From Erigeron canadensis (taxonomy: Eukaryota > Streptophyta > Magnoliopsida > Asterales > Asteraceae): DNA of 64,000 nucleotides. Made by a program: the position numbers and the translations under genes. The first letter of the stretch is position 1, and every line of letters starts with the position of its first letter. The notes beneath the pieces are model-generated. The model did not search any database, was not told the origin of the DNA, and saw nothing but the letters and a program-made list of their open reading frames with translations. Below, one piece after another: positions 45,501 through 59,334 of this stretch. Location: positions 42,106,275-42,170,274 of the forward strand of contig NC_057764.1 of the NCBI RefSeq assembly GCF_010389155.1, given 5' to 3'.

Positions 45501-48500
45501 AAAATAACTTGCAGGGATAAACATCTAAAGTCACCCAAGGCATACCTTTCATGCAGAGAACCTGTAGAACCAATGAATCTTTTCAAAACAGACTACTGTG
45601 GAAATGATATAAAATATGCAATCATTACTTACTAACTCCATCTGGACATGTGTTCATGGCCCAATATTTTGACCCATACGGCCATACCAAAAGGTTACTC
45701 ATTTTGAATCAAACACGTTTTGACCCGTCAGCTAACCAGCGGGGACCCACCCATTTTGCTACCTATATAAAGTATTTTCATAAGACACCTCGGGTTTGTA
45801 CTTTGTAGTACCTTCTCTTCTAATTCAATAACCTCAGAAGCCAATAACTTGGCACGTTCATCAGCTGCATTACATTCTAACTGTGCATTCCCATACTCAG
45901 TCCTTACAGCCTCAAGTTCCACCTAGTCACATAACACAAATGAGGAAAAAAGGACATGGAAATACATAAGCTATCAAAACAAAACATGTGGCAGTAACTT
46001 ATAGATATTCAGCTTGGAGGATTAATGTCACAAAATCACAACTGGTACAGAATCTAGTATAAAATACTAACCAGCTGAGTCTTAATTTCATTTTGCAATA
46101 TCTCCATATCAGCCTTTAATTGGTTGACAATACTTCCCTGCAAAAGATCAAGAGATAAACATAGATGAAAAATTTATTGGAACCATAAAACCTTACCAAG
46201 ATGAAGGCATGCTTAGAATTGGGAAAACTCAGAAAAACCATGTCAAGACAATATTTCCTACCTGTTGGTTGTAAGTATCTGTAAGTGCTGAGTTTTCGGT
46301 GGCTAAAGACTCCGCAAGAACTCGAGACGCCTCAAGAGCTCTTTGCAAAGAGAACTTATCTTGTGTCAAGTCTTCAATATGCTGCTCAAAGAAGTTGAAA
46401 TTAAAGCAAGGAATTTCAAATATGTAGCAAAGAAAACAAGTTAGCAATTCATATAATACTGAACCATGCACACAGCCACAAAACCTTCTCAGACAAGTTA
46501 CATAACTATAAATCAGGTGAAGAGTTGCTAATAGAAATTAGTAAGCAAAGATATACAACCTGTTCTAAAGCAGCAAAATCTTCATTCTGTTTGGTAGAAT
46601 TGAAATTGTTACTCCTTGACATATCAAAGTCATACATACCCTGCCTAGAAAGGTCATCACCGACATTAGCAACAGAAGAGTTCATGAAACTTTGAACGTT
46701 AGATGAAACAGGAGCATCCATAGGATGAACTTTTGAACCGAATGGGTGAGCTTTATCTGTCTCCGCATCTGAAAGAGAATTTGAAGAATTTCTAGACATG
46801 GGAATAGAATGCAAGAAAGATGGACGAGATCTTCTTCCAGCTAAGCTGGGTAATGTGGATGTCTTATTATATGTGGGTATCGCTTCAGATCTGAAGCTTG
46901 TAGATATAGACTCAGGTGACCATGCAGATGAACTGCTTTCAGTGGCTGGGCGATCAACAAGGTTCTTATTGTTCCAATCATCCGCTGAAAACACCGGGGT
47001 ATAGCGATTATCCAGCATACCTTGTATTGTTTTCCTGGCTTCAGAGGAAGAATCTGAAAGTTGAAGAAATGGTAAAAGTAAACACTACATAAATTTACTA
47101 CAGGTGGCAAGATGGACAAGTCAGGTAGGTTAAATAGCAGGTAACACTAGGCACCTTTTGTCTAAAAGATGTACACTTCCACAAATAGTTAACTAGGACT
47201 ACAAAAAGTATTTCGATAACAAACCAAATTATTGAATTAAAAAGTTAGGAGGCTTTATGCATTACATATACAGTTAAGGCAACTTTCAACTCATTCCCTT
47301 TAAAGCTACTTACCCATTGAGATATTAACAACCTGAATTCATGAGCAAATTGACAAAATTTTGCATATTCGTAAAAAGATTAAGAACATAAATTACCTCT
47401 GTATGTTGGGCCATTAGCTTGTTGCTCAGCGTGACTTAAGTTGTGTGGGAACGAAGAACCATGAGATCTCTCGGGAGAAGACTCAGTAACTGAGGCTTGA
47501 GTGATAACAGGTATTGCAGAGTTATAATTATTTAAATGATCATCACTATTATTTTTAAGGGCATCTTCCTGCCTTCTATTACTAAAATGGTTTATATTGC
47601 TACGTATATTATCTTCTGGAAGATGAAGTGCTTTGTTGTTTTCGGGATGCACCCCAGAAGAAGGCATATTCTGGTCCAACTTCCAATCAGTTGAATACGT
47701 CTGCACTGGACTTGAAGAAGGTCTACTAGAACTGCTTATAGGATTCACATTGGGTTCGACTTCATGAACATCTATTGTTTCCTGTTCAGTTTTTCCGACA
47801 TGAGATACTGAACCTGAATCAGATATACCATCAGTTAGCTGAGCAGTATCAGAAACTGTAGGTTTCGTCTCACGAACATCTCCATTAGCAGAAGGGGCAG
47901 AATTATTAGATGCAGCTTTTTTGGCTCTCTTCTTACGGAACTCCTCTAGCTGTAAAAGAAAAACAAGCACAGAGCATTGAATAAGCATCATACATATAAA
48001 CACAACAGAAACGTGACCCGTTGAATGTAATTAAGTGCTTCGATTAGGCACACATTAAGGGGAAGTTTCGAATGTATGCTTTGAAAGTGATTATGTGACA
48101 TCAAATAATTAGGGAAGGATGATAAGTTGTTACAAAATAGGTCCATGAGGTGTTTAAAGTTGTACTTAAATAAGCAAATGTTGGAGTATTTGGCAAGTTC
48201 TGATCACGTAAGGATGAATAAGGGGTAAATTCATAATATTTAGTTAACCATTATCAAATCTTTTCTGTTGCAGCTATCATGAAAGTGATTATCACAAGCT
48301 CTTTGACCCCTATTTGAAGCAAAATATGTTTCATCAAACACCAAAAACTGATTATTGTGATTTCAAAATGAAGTAATCAGATAATCAACTCCAAACAGCC
48401 ACCCAGTGAAAACAAAGGATCATTATCCATCAATTACAACTATGTAGGATACTGATAGATAGCAGAGGATAAAGTAGCTTCTCATAGCAAGATGGTATTG

Positions 48501-49492
48501 CAACAAATATATAAATGCCAGTAGAAAACACCAAAACAATTCTATGGGCTGGAAAAACGTGCTAACCTCTTTAACATGTCTGTTCGAGAAAAAACCTCTT
48601 TAACATGTAAGGCAGTTTATATGAACCTAACAGAGCTAAAGTCGTAAGTCAAAGCTATCAAAAGTGTAATACATTAATGGGTACTTTTAATTCAGGAGAA
48701 GGGGCCTAAAAGGCACACATAAAGACCGTAGAGAAGTTGCAAACTTGCAATTGCCTATCAATCATCCACCAAACCTTACTATCCAATCAACAACAACAAA
48801 TTATCATCTTCTTTTCTAAAAAGTATAGCTGCGTTGAAATGTTGAATAAATCAATTTTGAGTCTAAAAGGCATTACGGTAAATGAAATAAGAACCTGGTA
48901 CGGTGGTACCTTACAGGTTCCCTATGAAGCTAATGCAGCCATGACCAACCACAACTCGACAAGGATCTCGTTAGCTACTACATAACTACACCCAACATTC
49001 TTAGTGAATCTCGACAACCCTTACGTTATGATTCTGAGTTCTGAAACGGCATCACAGTATAACTTTCTTAACATTAATTACAACTGGAATCACTATCGAG
49101 TTAAAACAACGTCTCTACGTATAAGACAATCTCATTTCACATATGGCTTAATACAATAAATCACTAACTATTATATCGAAAAGACGACGATTTTCGGATA
49201 AACCACCAACCATCTTAGTAAAGCAAGAAACTTGAATCCGATTATACTTCAATTGTGATCAAATAATTATCATTCGATATGAATTACTTTACCTAAGATT
49301 ATAAAATACCCAAATTTTATAAATTACATTGCACATTTACAATATACACAAAATGCAATATGGAAATTTTATAACAATAACAATAAAAAAAACAAAAAAT
49401 TTAAAAAGAAAGTTGAAAATTACCTTTTTCTTGCCAGCTTCTAATTGTTGTTGCTTCTTGGTGGAATTTGGTATTATTTGATCCGATGCCAT
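42566..49492 (-). CDS. BLI: BLISTER, coiled-coil protein linked to Polycomb repression
   Basis: Thirteen exons (minus strand): 49492-49424, 47949-47397, 47053-46560, 46381-46262, 46137-46072, 45922-45812, 45377-45301, 45041-44974, 44141-44028, 43866-43688, 43598-43530, 43196-43041, 42643-42566. They sum to 717 residues, with every phase consistent; Arabidopsis BLI is about the same length. The N-terminus MASDQIIPNS ... EAGKKKLEEFRKKRAKKAA and the C-terminus YADEGDEVVERVLGWVMKLF-PGGPSRR are family marks. The N-terminal half is Ser/Asn-rich and disordered. From about residue 375 a long coiled coil follows (LTQDKFSLQRALEASRVLAE, NELKLQRQLENLEAE). Known role: binds the PRC2 subunit CURLY LEAF and acts in cold and development. 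Intron 1 is about 1.5 kb. Exon 10 has a CAGTAG tandem acceptor that could add or drop one Val. Confidence 0.93.
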
Positions 49493-49622
49493 TCAATCAC
49501 AAAATATTGTTTTGGATCGGAATTTTTGATGGGCTGAAGTTTATATATGTATATCTATACACAAATTAGAATTATTATTGTTTATCTATACAAATTTGGG
49601 TGGTTGGGTGGGGTGGGGGGAT

Positions 49623-49631
49623 AAACCCTAA
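49623..49631 (-). promoter_or_regulatory. Telobox in the BLI 5' region
   Basis: AAACCCTAA on the plus strand, 130 bp upstream of the BLI ATG. Teloboxes occur in promoters of growth genes and help recruit PRC2 in Arabidopsis. Confidence 0.4.
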
Positions 49632-49639
49632 TTAAATTA

Positions 49640-51483
49640 AATTTAAAAAAGAGAAAAACAAAATGCAGAAATTTAAAATGGGCGGGTCGGATCTGATCGG
49701 AGAGGGAGAGGGTGGGGCGGTGTCGGATGAGTTTTAGGTGGCAGAATTAGGATCTCTGTGAGTTTCTCTCCCCCTCTGCCGATTTTCGTTTTCTTTTGTT
49801 TATTCTATTTTTTTTATAAAATACAAAAAATATGCGTAAAAATAAAAATAATTCCGTTACTGATACGACTGTATGTATGATGTATATGTTGGAGGGACGT
49901 CACGTCCTATTACTTACTTCTTGTCTTGCTGGTGAAATATATTTTGGTTGATGAATTAATGTGATTATATTACGCACGGTATTATATTTTAAATTTAATT
50001 TAATCCTTTTTTTTTACTGGTCAATCGTCCAAATATTCCACACAGAATGATCAACAGGCTAAAAGTAACCCCTTAGGCAATCGAATCACATGTAATCTTT
50101 AGACGCCACAAGCCTACAAATTATGCAAAAAAAAGTCTAATAATTTGATTATCCGTAAACACAATAACAAAATTATTGATAAAATTCATTTGACTTAAAA
50201 ATCATGCCTTGAACTTCAATAGATAAAAAGTCTTTTGGTTTCAATGTCAATTGCTAAGCACACTTCACAATATACTACTTTTTCTTCATCTTACTTTGAT
50301 TGTATAACACTATAACATGTTAACTTTGATCTATTTAATTGCCCACCTCGTTGATCTCGAAATCATGATTCAATACTTTATGTTTAAGAAAACGCACATT
50401 AAGTATTCACATAGTTGTCAATTATATCATTATTTAGCTTAGTTATTATTATTACCTGACTTATGAAAAACATTTACATATGAGATTAAACTAGCATAGT
50501 GTCCGCGTGTTGTGGCGGCGATGGAGATGAAAGGCGGTGGTGGAGATCGAGGGAGGCGGTAGAGAAGGAAGGCGGCGACAGAGGGTGATAGAAGGTCAAT
50601 GAAAGTATGTTATGATTAGAGAGAATGGAGGAAATAGAGTATATAAGGGTTATCTTCCAACGCATCATGCGGGTACTCTTCCACTCATAAAAAGGATCAT
50701 CTCTTGCCCATCATCAAAAATAACTAATCAAAGATACCAAGTGGCAATGTCTTTGAGTTTGAAAGCATCTTACCTTCAGCCCAAAATTCAAGTGCCCCTT
50801 GAGTCCTTGGTTCTTTTGTAAACCTTGCCAAATATATCCTCCATGCCCAATGATTCATCAAGTTTCCGGATTCCTGAAATTCTTAGAATGTAAAGTTGTA
50901 AACTTACTCTAAAGGCCGGGTTAAGGAGGATTCAGCCATTTGTCCAGCTGGAAAGAACATAACTTCTGATATGAATCAGGTTTCCAAATATACTACTGTC
51001 ATATATAGTTATAGAATATAGACATACAAGCACCAGGGAATCTAATACTAATAATATATAGCTTAGCTTTTCCATGGTCATCTCAAATATACAAGTTGAT
51101 CATTGATATTTCTTGTTCCCCTCGTCCGATCCCCTGATGAGATGTTGACCCGGTTAGAGTTGACTTTTTAGATAGAAAAATGTCATAGTATGACAAAGTC
51201 ATCAGACTTATTAGATCGAATATTATAAGATGAGTTATTGTTATTAACGAAATTAAAAGGAAACTTACACATTTTATATGAAGTCAACTACAATATTAAA
51301 AATTGGTTGCTAATTTTGAAAAAAAATAATGAGGTTTCAAGATTATCTAAATTAAACGAATTTAATTACTATGATCCACCTATATTAGTTTTCAAAAGTC
51401 AAGGCTAACGTTGGCTACATTCACTTCAGTTCCATTCCAAGAGAAAGAAACAAGCAACCCTTATTTTGGTAGCAAAAATATAT
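49640..51483. other. Divergent intergenic region between BLI and the GLR gene
   Basis: A Helitron 3' end is at about 50491 (see separate entry). Otherwise AT-rich with no supported ORF. Confidence 0.5.
50491..50600 (-). mobile_element. Helitron 3' terminus (minus strand)
   Basis: Read on the minus strand the sequence ends CGCCACAACACGCGG-ACACTATG-CTAG followed by T, the classical hairpin plus CTAG|T. The adjacent part is rich in CCGCC/CACC. The 5' end was not located. Confidence 0.65.
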
Positions 51484-54400
51484 ATGGAGAATAGTTGTAA
51501 TCATATGCTAATCTTTGCTGTTATATTCAATAGTTTGATATGTATGGTAAATGGAAAAACAATGATAGATGTAGGAGTGATTCTTGATATGGAAACCAGC
51601 ATTGGTAAGATGACTAGCACTTGCATTTTAATGGCGATACATGATTTCTATGAGAAGCACAGCAATTACACCACCATGATTCACCCACACTTTCGTGATT
51701 CCAAGCAAGACAACGTTCGAGCTGCTTCTGCAGCCATTGACCTCTTGAAAAATGTCCAAGTCATGGCGATTCTGGGACCCCAGACTTCCTCACAAGCAGC
51801 TTTCGTGATTGACATTGGCAACACATCAAGGGTTCCAATTATCTCACCCGCAACAAGCCCCTCCCTTTCCCCAACTCACAATGTCTATTTCATCCGTATT
51901 GCACCTGATTCTTCTTCTCAACTTAAACCCATAGCAGAATTGATCAAATACTTTGGCTGGAGGGAAGTGGCGCTTATTTATGAAGATAGTGAATACGGAA
52001 GAGGCCTTGTTCCTTATTTCACTGATGTCATGTTGGCTATTGGTACCAAACTCATGCCGGGCACCATCATATATCCTTCTGCTTCAGATGATTCTATCCT
52101 TAAAAAACTCTACAAACTAAAGGGGATGCAGACCAGGGTCTTCGTGGTACATGCGTTACCAGCTTTGGCTTCACATTTTTTCAAGAAAGTAACTGAAGCA
52201 GGAATGATGGTAGAAGGGTATGTCTGGATTATCACGGAAGTTCTCACCAGTCGTTTGCATTCTTTGGATCCCACGGACATAGATTTGATGCAGGGCGTAC
52301 TGGGTGTGAAGTCATATATCCCTAGGTCCAGCGACCTAATCACCTTTGAGAAAAGGTGGAAACAAGAATTCTGGAGTCAGAATCCAAACTACGAAATGGT
52401 GGAATTAGACATGTTCGGGTTATGGGCATATGATTCTATTTTTGCTCTAGCTATGGCGCTGGAAAAGATCTCAAGTGAAGCTAAGACTACCTTCCAGCGA
52501 GAAATGGAATCTTCAACAGATTTGGATACCATAGGAACCTCAGAGATAGGGTCGAGGCTCGTTCCATGGATCCGGAACTCAAGCTTTAAAGGGTTGAGTG
52601 GCGAGTTTCATGTTGTTGATGGACAACTGCAATGGTCAGACTACCAAATAGTTAACATAATAGGAATGCGGGAGAACCCTATCGGGTTTTGGACTCCCAA
52701 AAATGGCATCTTAAAGAAACTAAACAATCAAACCAAGGGTCTTAGGGCTATCATATGGCCCGGTGATAGTCATGTCATCCCTAAAGGCCTGAAGATCTCA
52801 ACCATCAACATTTTAAGAGTCGGGGTTCCGTTTAAAAGTGGGTTTCAAGACTTTCTGGATTGTAAAATCAACCCTCAAACCCAACAAGTTGTCGTGACTG
52901 GCTTCTGTGTGGACATTTTTGAAGCAGTCGTTCGTACTCTGCCTTACAGTCTCAAACATGAATTCATACCTTTCGTTGGGTCAGACGGCAAGAGTGCTGG
53001 AACGTATGATGATCTTCTTCGCAGCCTAGCCAACAGGGTATATATATATATATATATATTTATATATGGTTGGGTGTTAATGAGGGTGTTTAGGTGAGGT
53101 AGAGATAATTGTTCAGTCATTTACATAATTCCTCACTAGAAATCGAGTAAAGAAATGAAGATAACTTCACTGAAGAGAAATTACCGGAAAAAAATTTCAT
53201 CATCACTCTCATTAACTTTAGATATAAAGATTCATCTTCAGTGAAGAATTGAAAATACTTTCACTTCAAAGAAGAAATGAAGATTTCTTTACTTCGGTGA
53301 AGATTTCACACTGCTGGCATAACTTTGACTAATGTTAATTCCACCGCATAGCTTTTAGGCCTTGGATCAGATCTGAAAAGTATGTATATGTGGGTATCTA
53401 GCGATCTGAACATGGCTACCACAAGTCACCTTGCCATAACTTGAGTCTATGTCTATATATATGTGTGTGTGTATATATATATATATATAATTACATTGAT
53501 TTACATATACTTTGAGAAACTGGTAGAAAAAAGGTTAATTTCTGAATAATTCTGATGTTTATCTTCAATAATGTACAGAAATATGATGCGGTGGTTGGAG
53601 ACATTACAGTTAGTGCGAGCCGATCAGAATATGTTGACTTCACATTCCCATACACGGAGGCTGGTACTGCAATGATCGTTCGGATTAAGGATGAGAAGAA
53701 GAGCACATGGATCTTCATGAGACCACTTGAAAAAGAGCTTTGGATAGCAACGGGAGCATTATTTATCTACACAGGGATAGTGATATGGGTTTTGGAGCGT
53801 CGTGTCAACGAAGAATTCCGAGGCTCGTCTCGTGATCAAGTTGGAATGATCTTCTGGTTTTCCTTCTCCACACTTGTTTATGCCCACAGTAAATACCTGT
53901 TTTATTACTTATACACATCATCTCTAACCCTAGTATGGTTAATAACAAATAGGTGACTTTTGCAGGGGAGAAGTTAATGAGCAACTTGTCAAGATTTGTG
54001 GTGATCGTATGGGTGTTTGTGGTTCTAGTTTTGACCTCCAGCTACACAGCAAGCTTGACATCCATGTTAACCGTGCAACAACTTCAGCCTACTGATATCT
54101 TCCAGATCATGAGAAAAGGAGAATCAGTAGGATACCAACAGGGTTCATTTACTAGATATACGCTTAAGACAATAGGTTTCGATGATAGCAAGTTGAAAAG
54201 CTACGGCAGCTTTGAGCAATATGATGAGGCGCTCCAAAAAGGAAGTCAAAACGGAGGAGTTTCTGCAATTTTTGATGAGCTTCCGTATCTCAGGGCTTTC
54301 ATGGTTAAATATTGTACCAAATATACCATGACTGGTTACACCAACAATACCGCAGGCTTTGGTTTTGTAAGTTCCATTCCATTAGACAATACATGATACC

Positions 54401-55019
54401 CTTTTGAAAGTTTCATTAAAGTAAAAACTATATGCTTGTAAACTTACAGGCATTTCCAAAAGGATCACCGCTGGTCCACGATTTTTCTACAGCAGTCTTG
54501 CAAGTGAGAAAACATCAAACTGCGAACATTTCCATTCAATGGTTTGGAGAATCAGCTGGTTGTGATCAGAAGAATGAAACCTCAGTAGAACCTAATAGGC
54601 TAACGTTGGATAGGTTCAAGGGTCTGTTCTTCATTGCTATGTTATCATCAACCTCTGCTCTCGTGTTTTTCTTCTTCATGGTCTTGTATCAGAACAGAGA
54701 AATGTTGGTTTCCCATGATTCAATAGCCCAAAAGATTGTGGTTATTGCAAAAACATTCAATGAGTTTAAAGACAGTAAATCCCAAAACACAAGCGCAGCG
54801 GAAGCAGTGGATGAACCAGTTGGTGAAGACAATATCAGCAGTAGTCCGACAAGCGACCATCCAGAAGTTAGAGTTATCTCTCCTGGTGAAGATACCTCCT
54901 CTACTGAACCTGGGACTCCAGTTCCTGATACAATACAAGGGTTATCTACTACTGAACTCGGGACTCCAGGTCCCAACACCAATGGCCTACAAGTTGTAGA
55001 GACAACGACTCAAAACTAG
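51484..55019 (+). CDS. Glutamate receptor-like cation channel (GLR, clade 2-like)
   Basis: Exons are 51484-53037, 53579-53888, 53966-54366 and 54450-55019, giving 944 residues with all phases consistent. Start is the first ATG (MENSCNHMLIF); a TTG-initiated extension is rejected. A signal peptide covers about 1-24. The ANF-receptor ligand-binding region is about 30-400 (AILGPQTSSQAAF, YFGWREVALIYED), then the S1 lobe (LRVGVPFKSGFQDF). M1 is about 570-590, the pore loop FWFSFSTLVYAHRE about 611-623, M2 about 632-648 ending in SYTASL, the S2 lobe about 655-800, and M3 about 812-834. The tail is long, acidic and Pro/Thr-rich. Plant GLRs are amino-acid-gated Ca2+ channels at plasma or internal membranes. 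Intron 1 contains a TA tract. SYTASL replaces the common SYTANL. Confidence 0.95.
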
Positions 55020-56166
55020 TGTCTTTGTACGTTGTGATGATGGTAATTGGTAACACTATTTGCATACAGTCCTTAACAATTCTATGTATTTATAATGTAC
55101 AAGCCTCTATGTTGTACTCTAGTTTTTGTCAACATCTTCTTAAACCTATTACTCTGTCTGTAACAATATATTAATTAGGTTAAGCTTATTCTAATTAATA
55201 CTTGACTACAATGAAAAATGGCTTTGATAATAAGAGGAAAAGGGCAAAGCAGAGAAATATAAAAAAGCTCAACCTCTTTATTGCTTCTTTAGTGCATGTA
55301 TATCATCAAAGATAGTACTCTGTCTATTTATCATGTTTCCATAGTATTAGTTTCCTTCCTTTGATTTAGGCTACTCTATAAATATAGCTTCTTGTAATCC
55401 CTATTAATTACAATCAAATACAAAAGCTGTTCCTAGGAAAGATTATGGTTCTCGGGTATCCAATCAATCAATCAATCCCAAACCGGGGATAACCTACAAG
55501 GTTTCATATTGTCACAGAATGAACAAACAGAAGATATCTTTCCTGATATGTGACACACTGACACATATTAGTTTATTCAAATTGGGCCACAAATAGGATG
55601 TGCTTCATATATGGCTCAGAGGTGTCAATTAAAACCATTGGATCAAGATTTTTTTTTAGTAGTTATAGTGTAGCTTTAGAACTATCTAAATAAATATTTT
55701 AGTTGTTAACCTGAGTTAATAAAATGATAATAACATAAATCTATCTCTATATATCATGATCTTCACAATGCCCATGTGGTTGCTCTGTGATACACTAGGG
55801 TTGAATCGTGGTTAGCTCGTGGTGATGCCATTTGGAAACAAGTGAAAAGTTAACAGTGGGTTTTTCTGATGTGCTACTGACCCAGAGGCGGTGGTGGACT
55901 AATAGTGGGAGGCCGGGGTGCTGTGAACCCTCTAAAATAAGTAATCAGATAATGATTTTCAAATTAAAGTCATATATACAACTCGTTGTCCATCCAAGTT
56001 TTATTAATTTTGGCACGATTTACATATAGTACTCAAATGAAAATCAAAGCACGATCGAGAAATAATGAAACCTTTTTTGTTACTGTTTCGCAAGACAACA
56101 TTCAACAAGTTCTTTATTCATATACATATAACAACATTCCACAGTTAAATTACGTACGATCCAGCT
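55020..56166. other. Intergenic DNA after the GLR gene
   Basis: The part 55890-56166 is homologous to 62050-62777, showing that the EDGP-like duplication includes 3' flanking DNA. A related piece (gctcgtggtgatgccatt) is at 55818 and again at 58946. Confidence 0.6.
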
Positions 56167-57850
56167 TCAATAAGGATAATCGGAATTCGTAAAGTTGAAG
56201 TTTGAACAAGAAGTCTTCTTACTTAACAAGGAGGAGCTGAACCCAAAAGTCGAATTCTCTAAATCAAACACCACAAAGTTATCCTCAAATTGAAATGTTC
56301 CAATCACGATTGCAGGATCACTCGTTGCACCACCATCAACAAATGCTAGACACGCCACGTCTTTCGTTACTTGCTTCATCGAGTTAGCTGTCGATATAGC
56401 CCACTTCTTCCCACCCTGGAGATTCAACTCAATATCGGGAACTTTTAAACCAGATTTGGTAGTATTATTGGCGGTGGAGGCGGCGCTAAAACAAAGACTG
56501 AATGGTGCAACTGGCTTTGCAGGTTGGAGCCGTTTTGTAACCATTGAAAACCGTCGAACCAAGGGATTATAAATGTCGGTTCTAAGAGTGGTGTAAGGCT
56601 CAGTTGTAGTAAGCTTGGCAGTGGCATTAGCAGGAATGTCAATAGATCTTTTTTTAATGACAATGGAACTGACGCTGATAAAGTATCCAAACGAACCTGG
56701 ACGCTTTAGTAACGGGGTATAAGCAAGATAACTTCGTATATCAGCACTGGAATTGGGAAGAAGGTAGTAAGGACCAGCTCCATATAAGAAAACCCCTGGT
56801 GCAGATGAGTTGCTAGGCAAACATAAAGCTGTTATTTTTTTAAACATATTATATGAAGATAAATCAGCGGGTAACGCATAAGGTGAAGATGAAAGGGTCA
56901 TGACACCAGTAACATCTTTCGGGTAGGATTGAAATGATGCAGAAGGAGCACACAATCCGGTAGGGTTAGAATGATAGATACTAGTTGTAGGATTCCTACC
57001 CTGGTCACTTGCGGTGAGTAGGAAGTAGTCGTAGTTAAGCTGCCCACGGTCACAAGATCCTGTACATTTATAATGTATATATAATTAGACAAATTAACAC
57101 GTTTAGCTAGCATGTTTAAATGTTTTGAAAGACAAATATTTACACCTGCAACCGCCAATTATATAGTAATACCGGTCAATTGTCTCTAATGAGACTTGAA
57201 TCGATAACCTTTAGGTTAACAGATCACCTTAATTAAAAAAGGTGCACGTACGTTAGGATGATTTGAGCTAGAAGAAACATAAAAACCTTTAAGTTATCAT
57301 ACATGAACTAATTCATTCATATATGAACAGATCAATATTAGCTATGTTCATATGCGAATGGTTCTCATATGAACCTTTACCCTATATATATATATGATTA
57401 AATATATATTATGCTAAAAATATAGAATAATTAAACAAATTAATAAGTACCTGTAACGGGATTGATCACATTGACTGGGCATCCGCAGTATCCCCAACCG
57501 GGTAGAATTGGATTTTTTGATAAGGGACGACATTGCGAGCTCTTGGATGAGTAAGTAGCTTGCACATCTTCACATTGATATTCGTCACATGGAACCGGAT
57601 ATGGTTTCCAATTCTCACTGCAGTCGTGAAAAACTAATGGAGCGTCGATGTCAATAAGAAAATTAGAGTCCGAGGATTCATTCTCCATGAAATCGGTACT
57701 CGTAATCTGAACGCTAAACAAAGGCTTAGCAGTATTAATGTGTTTGGTAATTGGAGCAACAGCGGAAGGGCCTTGTGCTACAACTTGATCATGTTGATAG
57801 TAAGTATTGAAGGCTAATACGATAACGAATATCTGTGTAAGCGAAAACAT
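56167..57850 (-). CDS. EDGP / basic 7S globulin-like protein (inactive aspartic-protease fold), copy 1
   Basis: Two exons, 57850-57451 and 57059-56167, giving 430 residues with consistent phase. A signal peptide (MFSLTQIFVIVLAF ... VVAQ) is followed by the chain. The first active-site position reads LIDIDAPLVFHDC, where active pepsins have DTG. The second reads TTLRTDIYNPLV, where an Asp-Thr/Ser-Gly would be expected. So the fold is probably non-catalytic, as in EDGP, TAXI-type xylanase inhibitors and basic 7S globulin, which act in the cell wall on invading glycosidases. Cys positions (CDEYQCEDV, CGCPVNV, GSCDRGQL, CAPS, CLPS, CLAF, SCSNF) fit the family. A second copy lies 6.6 kb downstream. 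Confidence 0.92.
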
Positions 57851-59334
57851 TTTTGCCTATATAATTTGTAGGCTCACAACTGTAGTTTTTAACTATATAT
57901 ATATATATATATGCATATCAACCAAGCAGATATAGATAGATAGATAGATATGAATAGGTTTGAGTAGAGTGTAAGTACACGTGCCTTTCTTTTCCAACTT
58001 ATGTGAAGGTCAAATGCAAATAGTACTTGTATATAGGAAAAGTTAAGGGTTGTTTCGGTTTTTGCTTACGTTGTATATTAAGTTCAAAACAAACAAACAA
58101 CCAAACCTTTATGGACATTTTAAGCAAGTTTGGCCCATGAAAAGAGTGAAAGGACAAAGAACAATGCATAATTAAGGTGTACACCAGAAGAAACAGTCAT
58201 GCATATCGCATCCGGCCGGTGCATATATGACTGCATCATATATTCCATATTTGACTATAGACAAATACTCGTATACGTATAACGTACAACTTGAATGAGT
58301 GACTTCAATTCTAGGAGAGAAGCCTTTGGAAAGGGTTATTATGATCGAGTATGCATATCTATACTGTATCAGAAATCAAATAGTCTTTTTTGAATAAATT
58401 TGTACGGTAATTTTCAACATCTCATCAAAATCAAATTAAATCAATAACTTACACTAGCCGCTGTCGCTGCCACCATCAATCGCCATCGCCGCTAGCTACC
58501 GCCACGGGCCGCCACCGCCATTACATCTCCAACACCGCCAACACCTTCACCACAACCGTTACCGCCACCATTACACCGCTGCATCGGGCGGTTAAGGTTC
58601 TTGTAATAATTAATAAGCCTAAATAAAATAGGATGTTGACATATGAATAATCAAGAAGTAAGATTATGAAAGAAATATCCTGAAATTCACTTACCATTAA
58701 TTGTTATATGCCGCATGTTGCCGCACAGATGTATGTTTAGACGGGTAGTCTTGGGTGAGGCATTACATCGAACAGTATATATGGGAATAATACAAGTTAT
58801 AACAGTATTTATATATGAAATAGGTCTACTGAACAACTGCCAATTAAATAAATGAATGACTTTTTAATCTTTCTTTCGGATGCATGTATGTTTAGACTAG
58901 TGATGGCTCACCACTAGGGCTATCTCATGGTCAGCTATAGCTCGTGGTGATGCCATTCGTGTTCAAGAAGACGGTGAAAAGTTGGCGTCTTTTTTTTTTT
59001 TTTCTCCCCTCACACAAAGAAATGAAGAATAGCTTTCTTTTAAAATTAAAATACTATGTGATAATGTGCATTTAGTAGCTTTCTTTTGACTTGGTCATTA
59101 TGTTTGACCAAGTATTTAGAAGTAGTGGACTAGTGGTGGTAAATGCACGTTTCTTTTATTTCCTATTTATGTAAGTAAGCATTAGTTTTATACAATTAGA
59201 AAGTTTACTATTTGAGTGTGTTGTGAGTATCTCTGATTCTAACATATATTAAATGGAAAATAAGTAGGTCAAAACATTAAGGATGTTGTAAGGGTAAGTG
59301 GTGGGTTAAGGTGGTACTTGCGAGTTTTTCTAAT
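57851..59334. other. Intergenic DNA 5' of EDGP-like copy 1
   Basis: TA tract at about 57896-57911. A CCGCCACC-rich stretch lies at 58455-58580. Confidence 0.45.
58440..58603 (+). mobile_element. Possible Helitron 3' end
   Basis: A CCACCGCC-rich subterminal part leads to ACCGCtgcatcgGGCGGT (a hairpin) and, after a short spacer, CTTG|T at 58600-58604. It resembles the element ends at 50491 and 17328. 5' end not found. Confidence 0.45.

Noticed and set aside
51466..51483. TTG start 18 bp before the GLR ATG
   Set aside because: Plants start at ATG; the ATG at 51484 gives a normal signal peptide.
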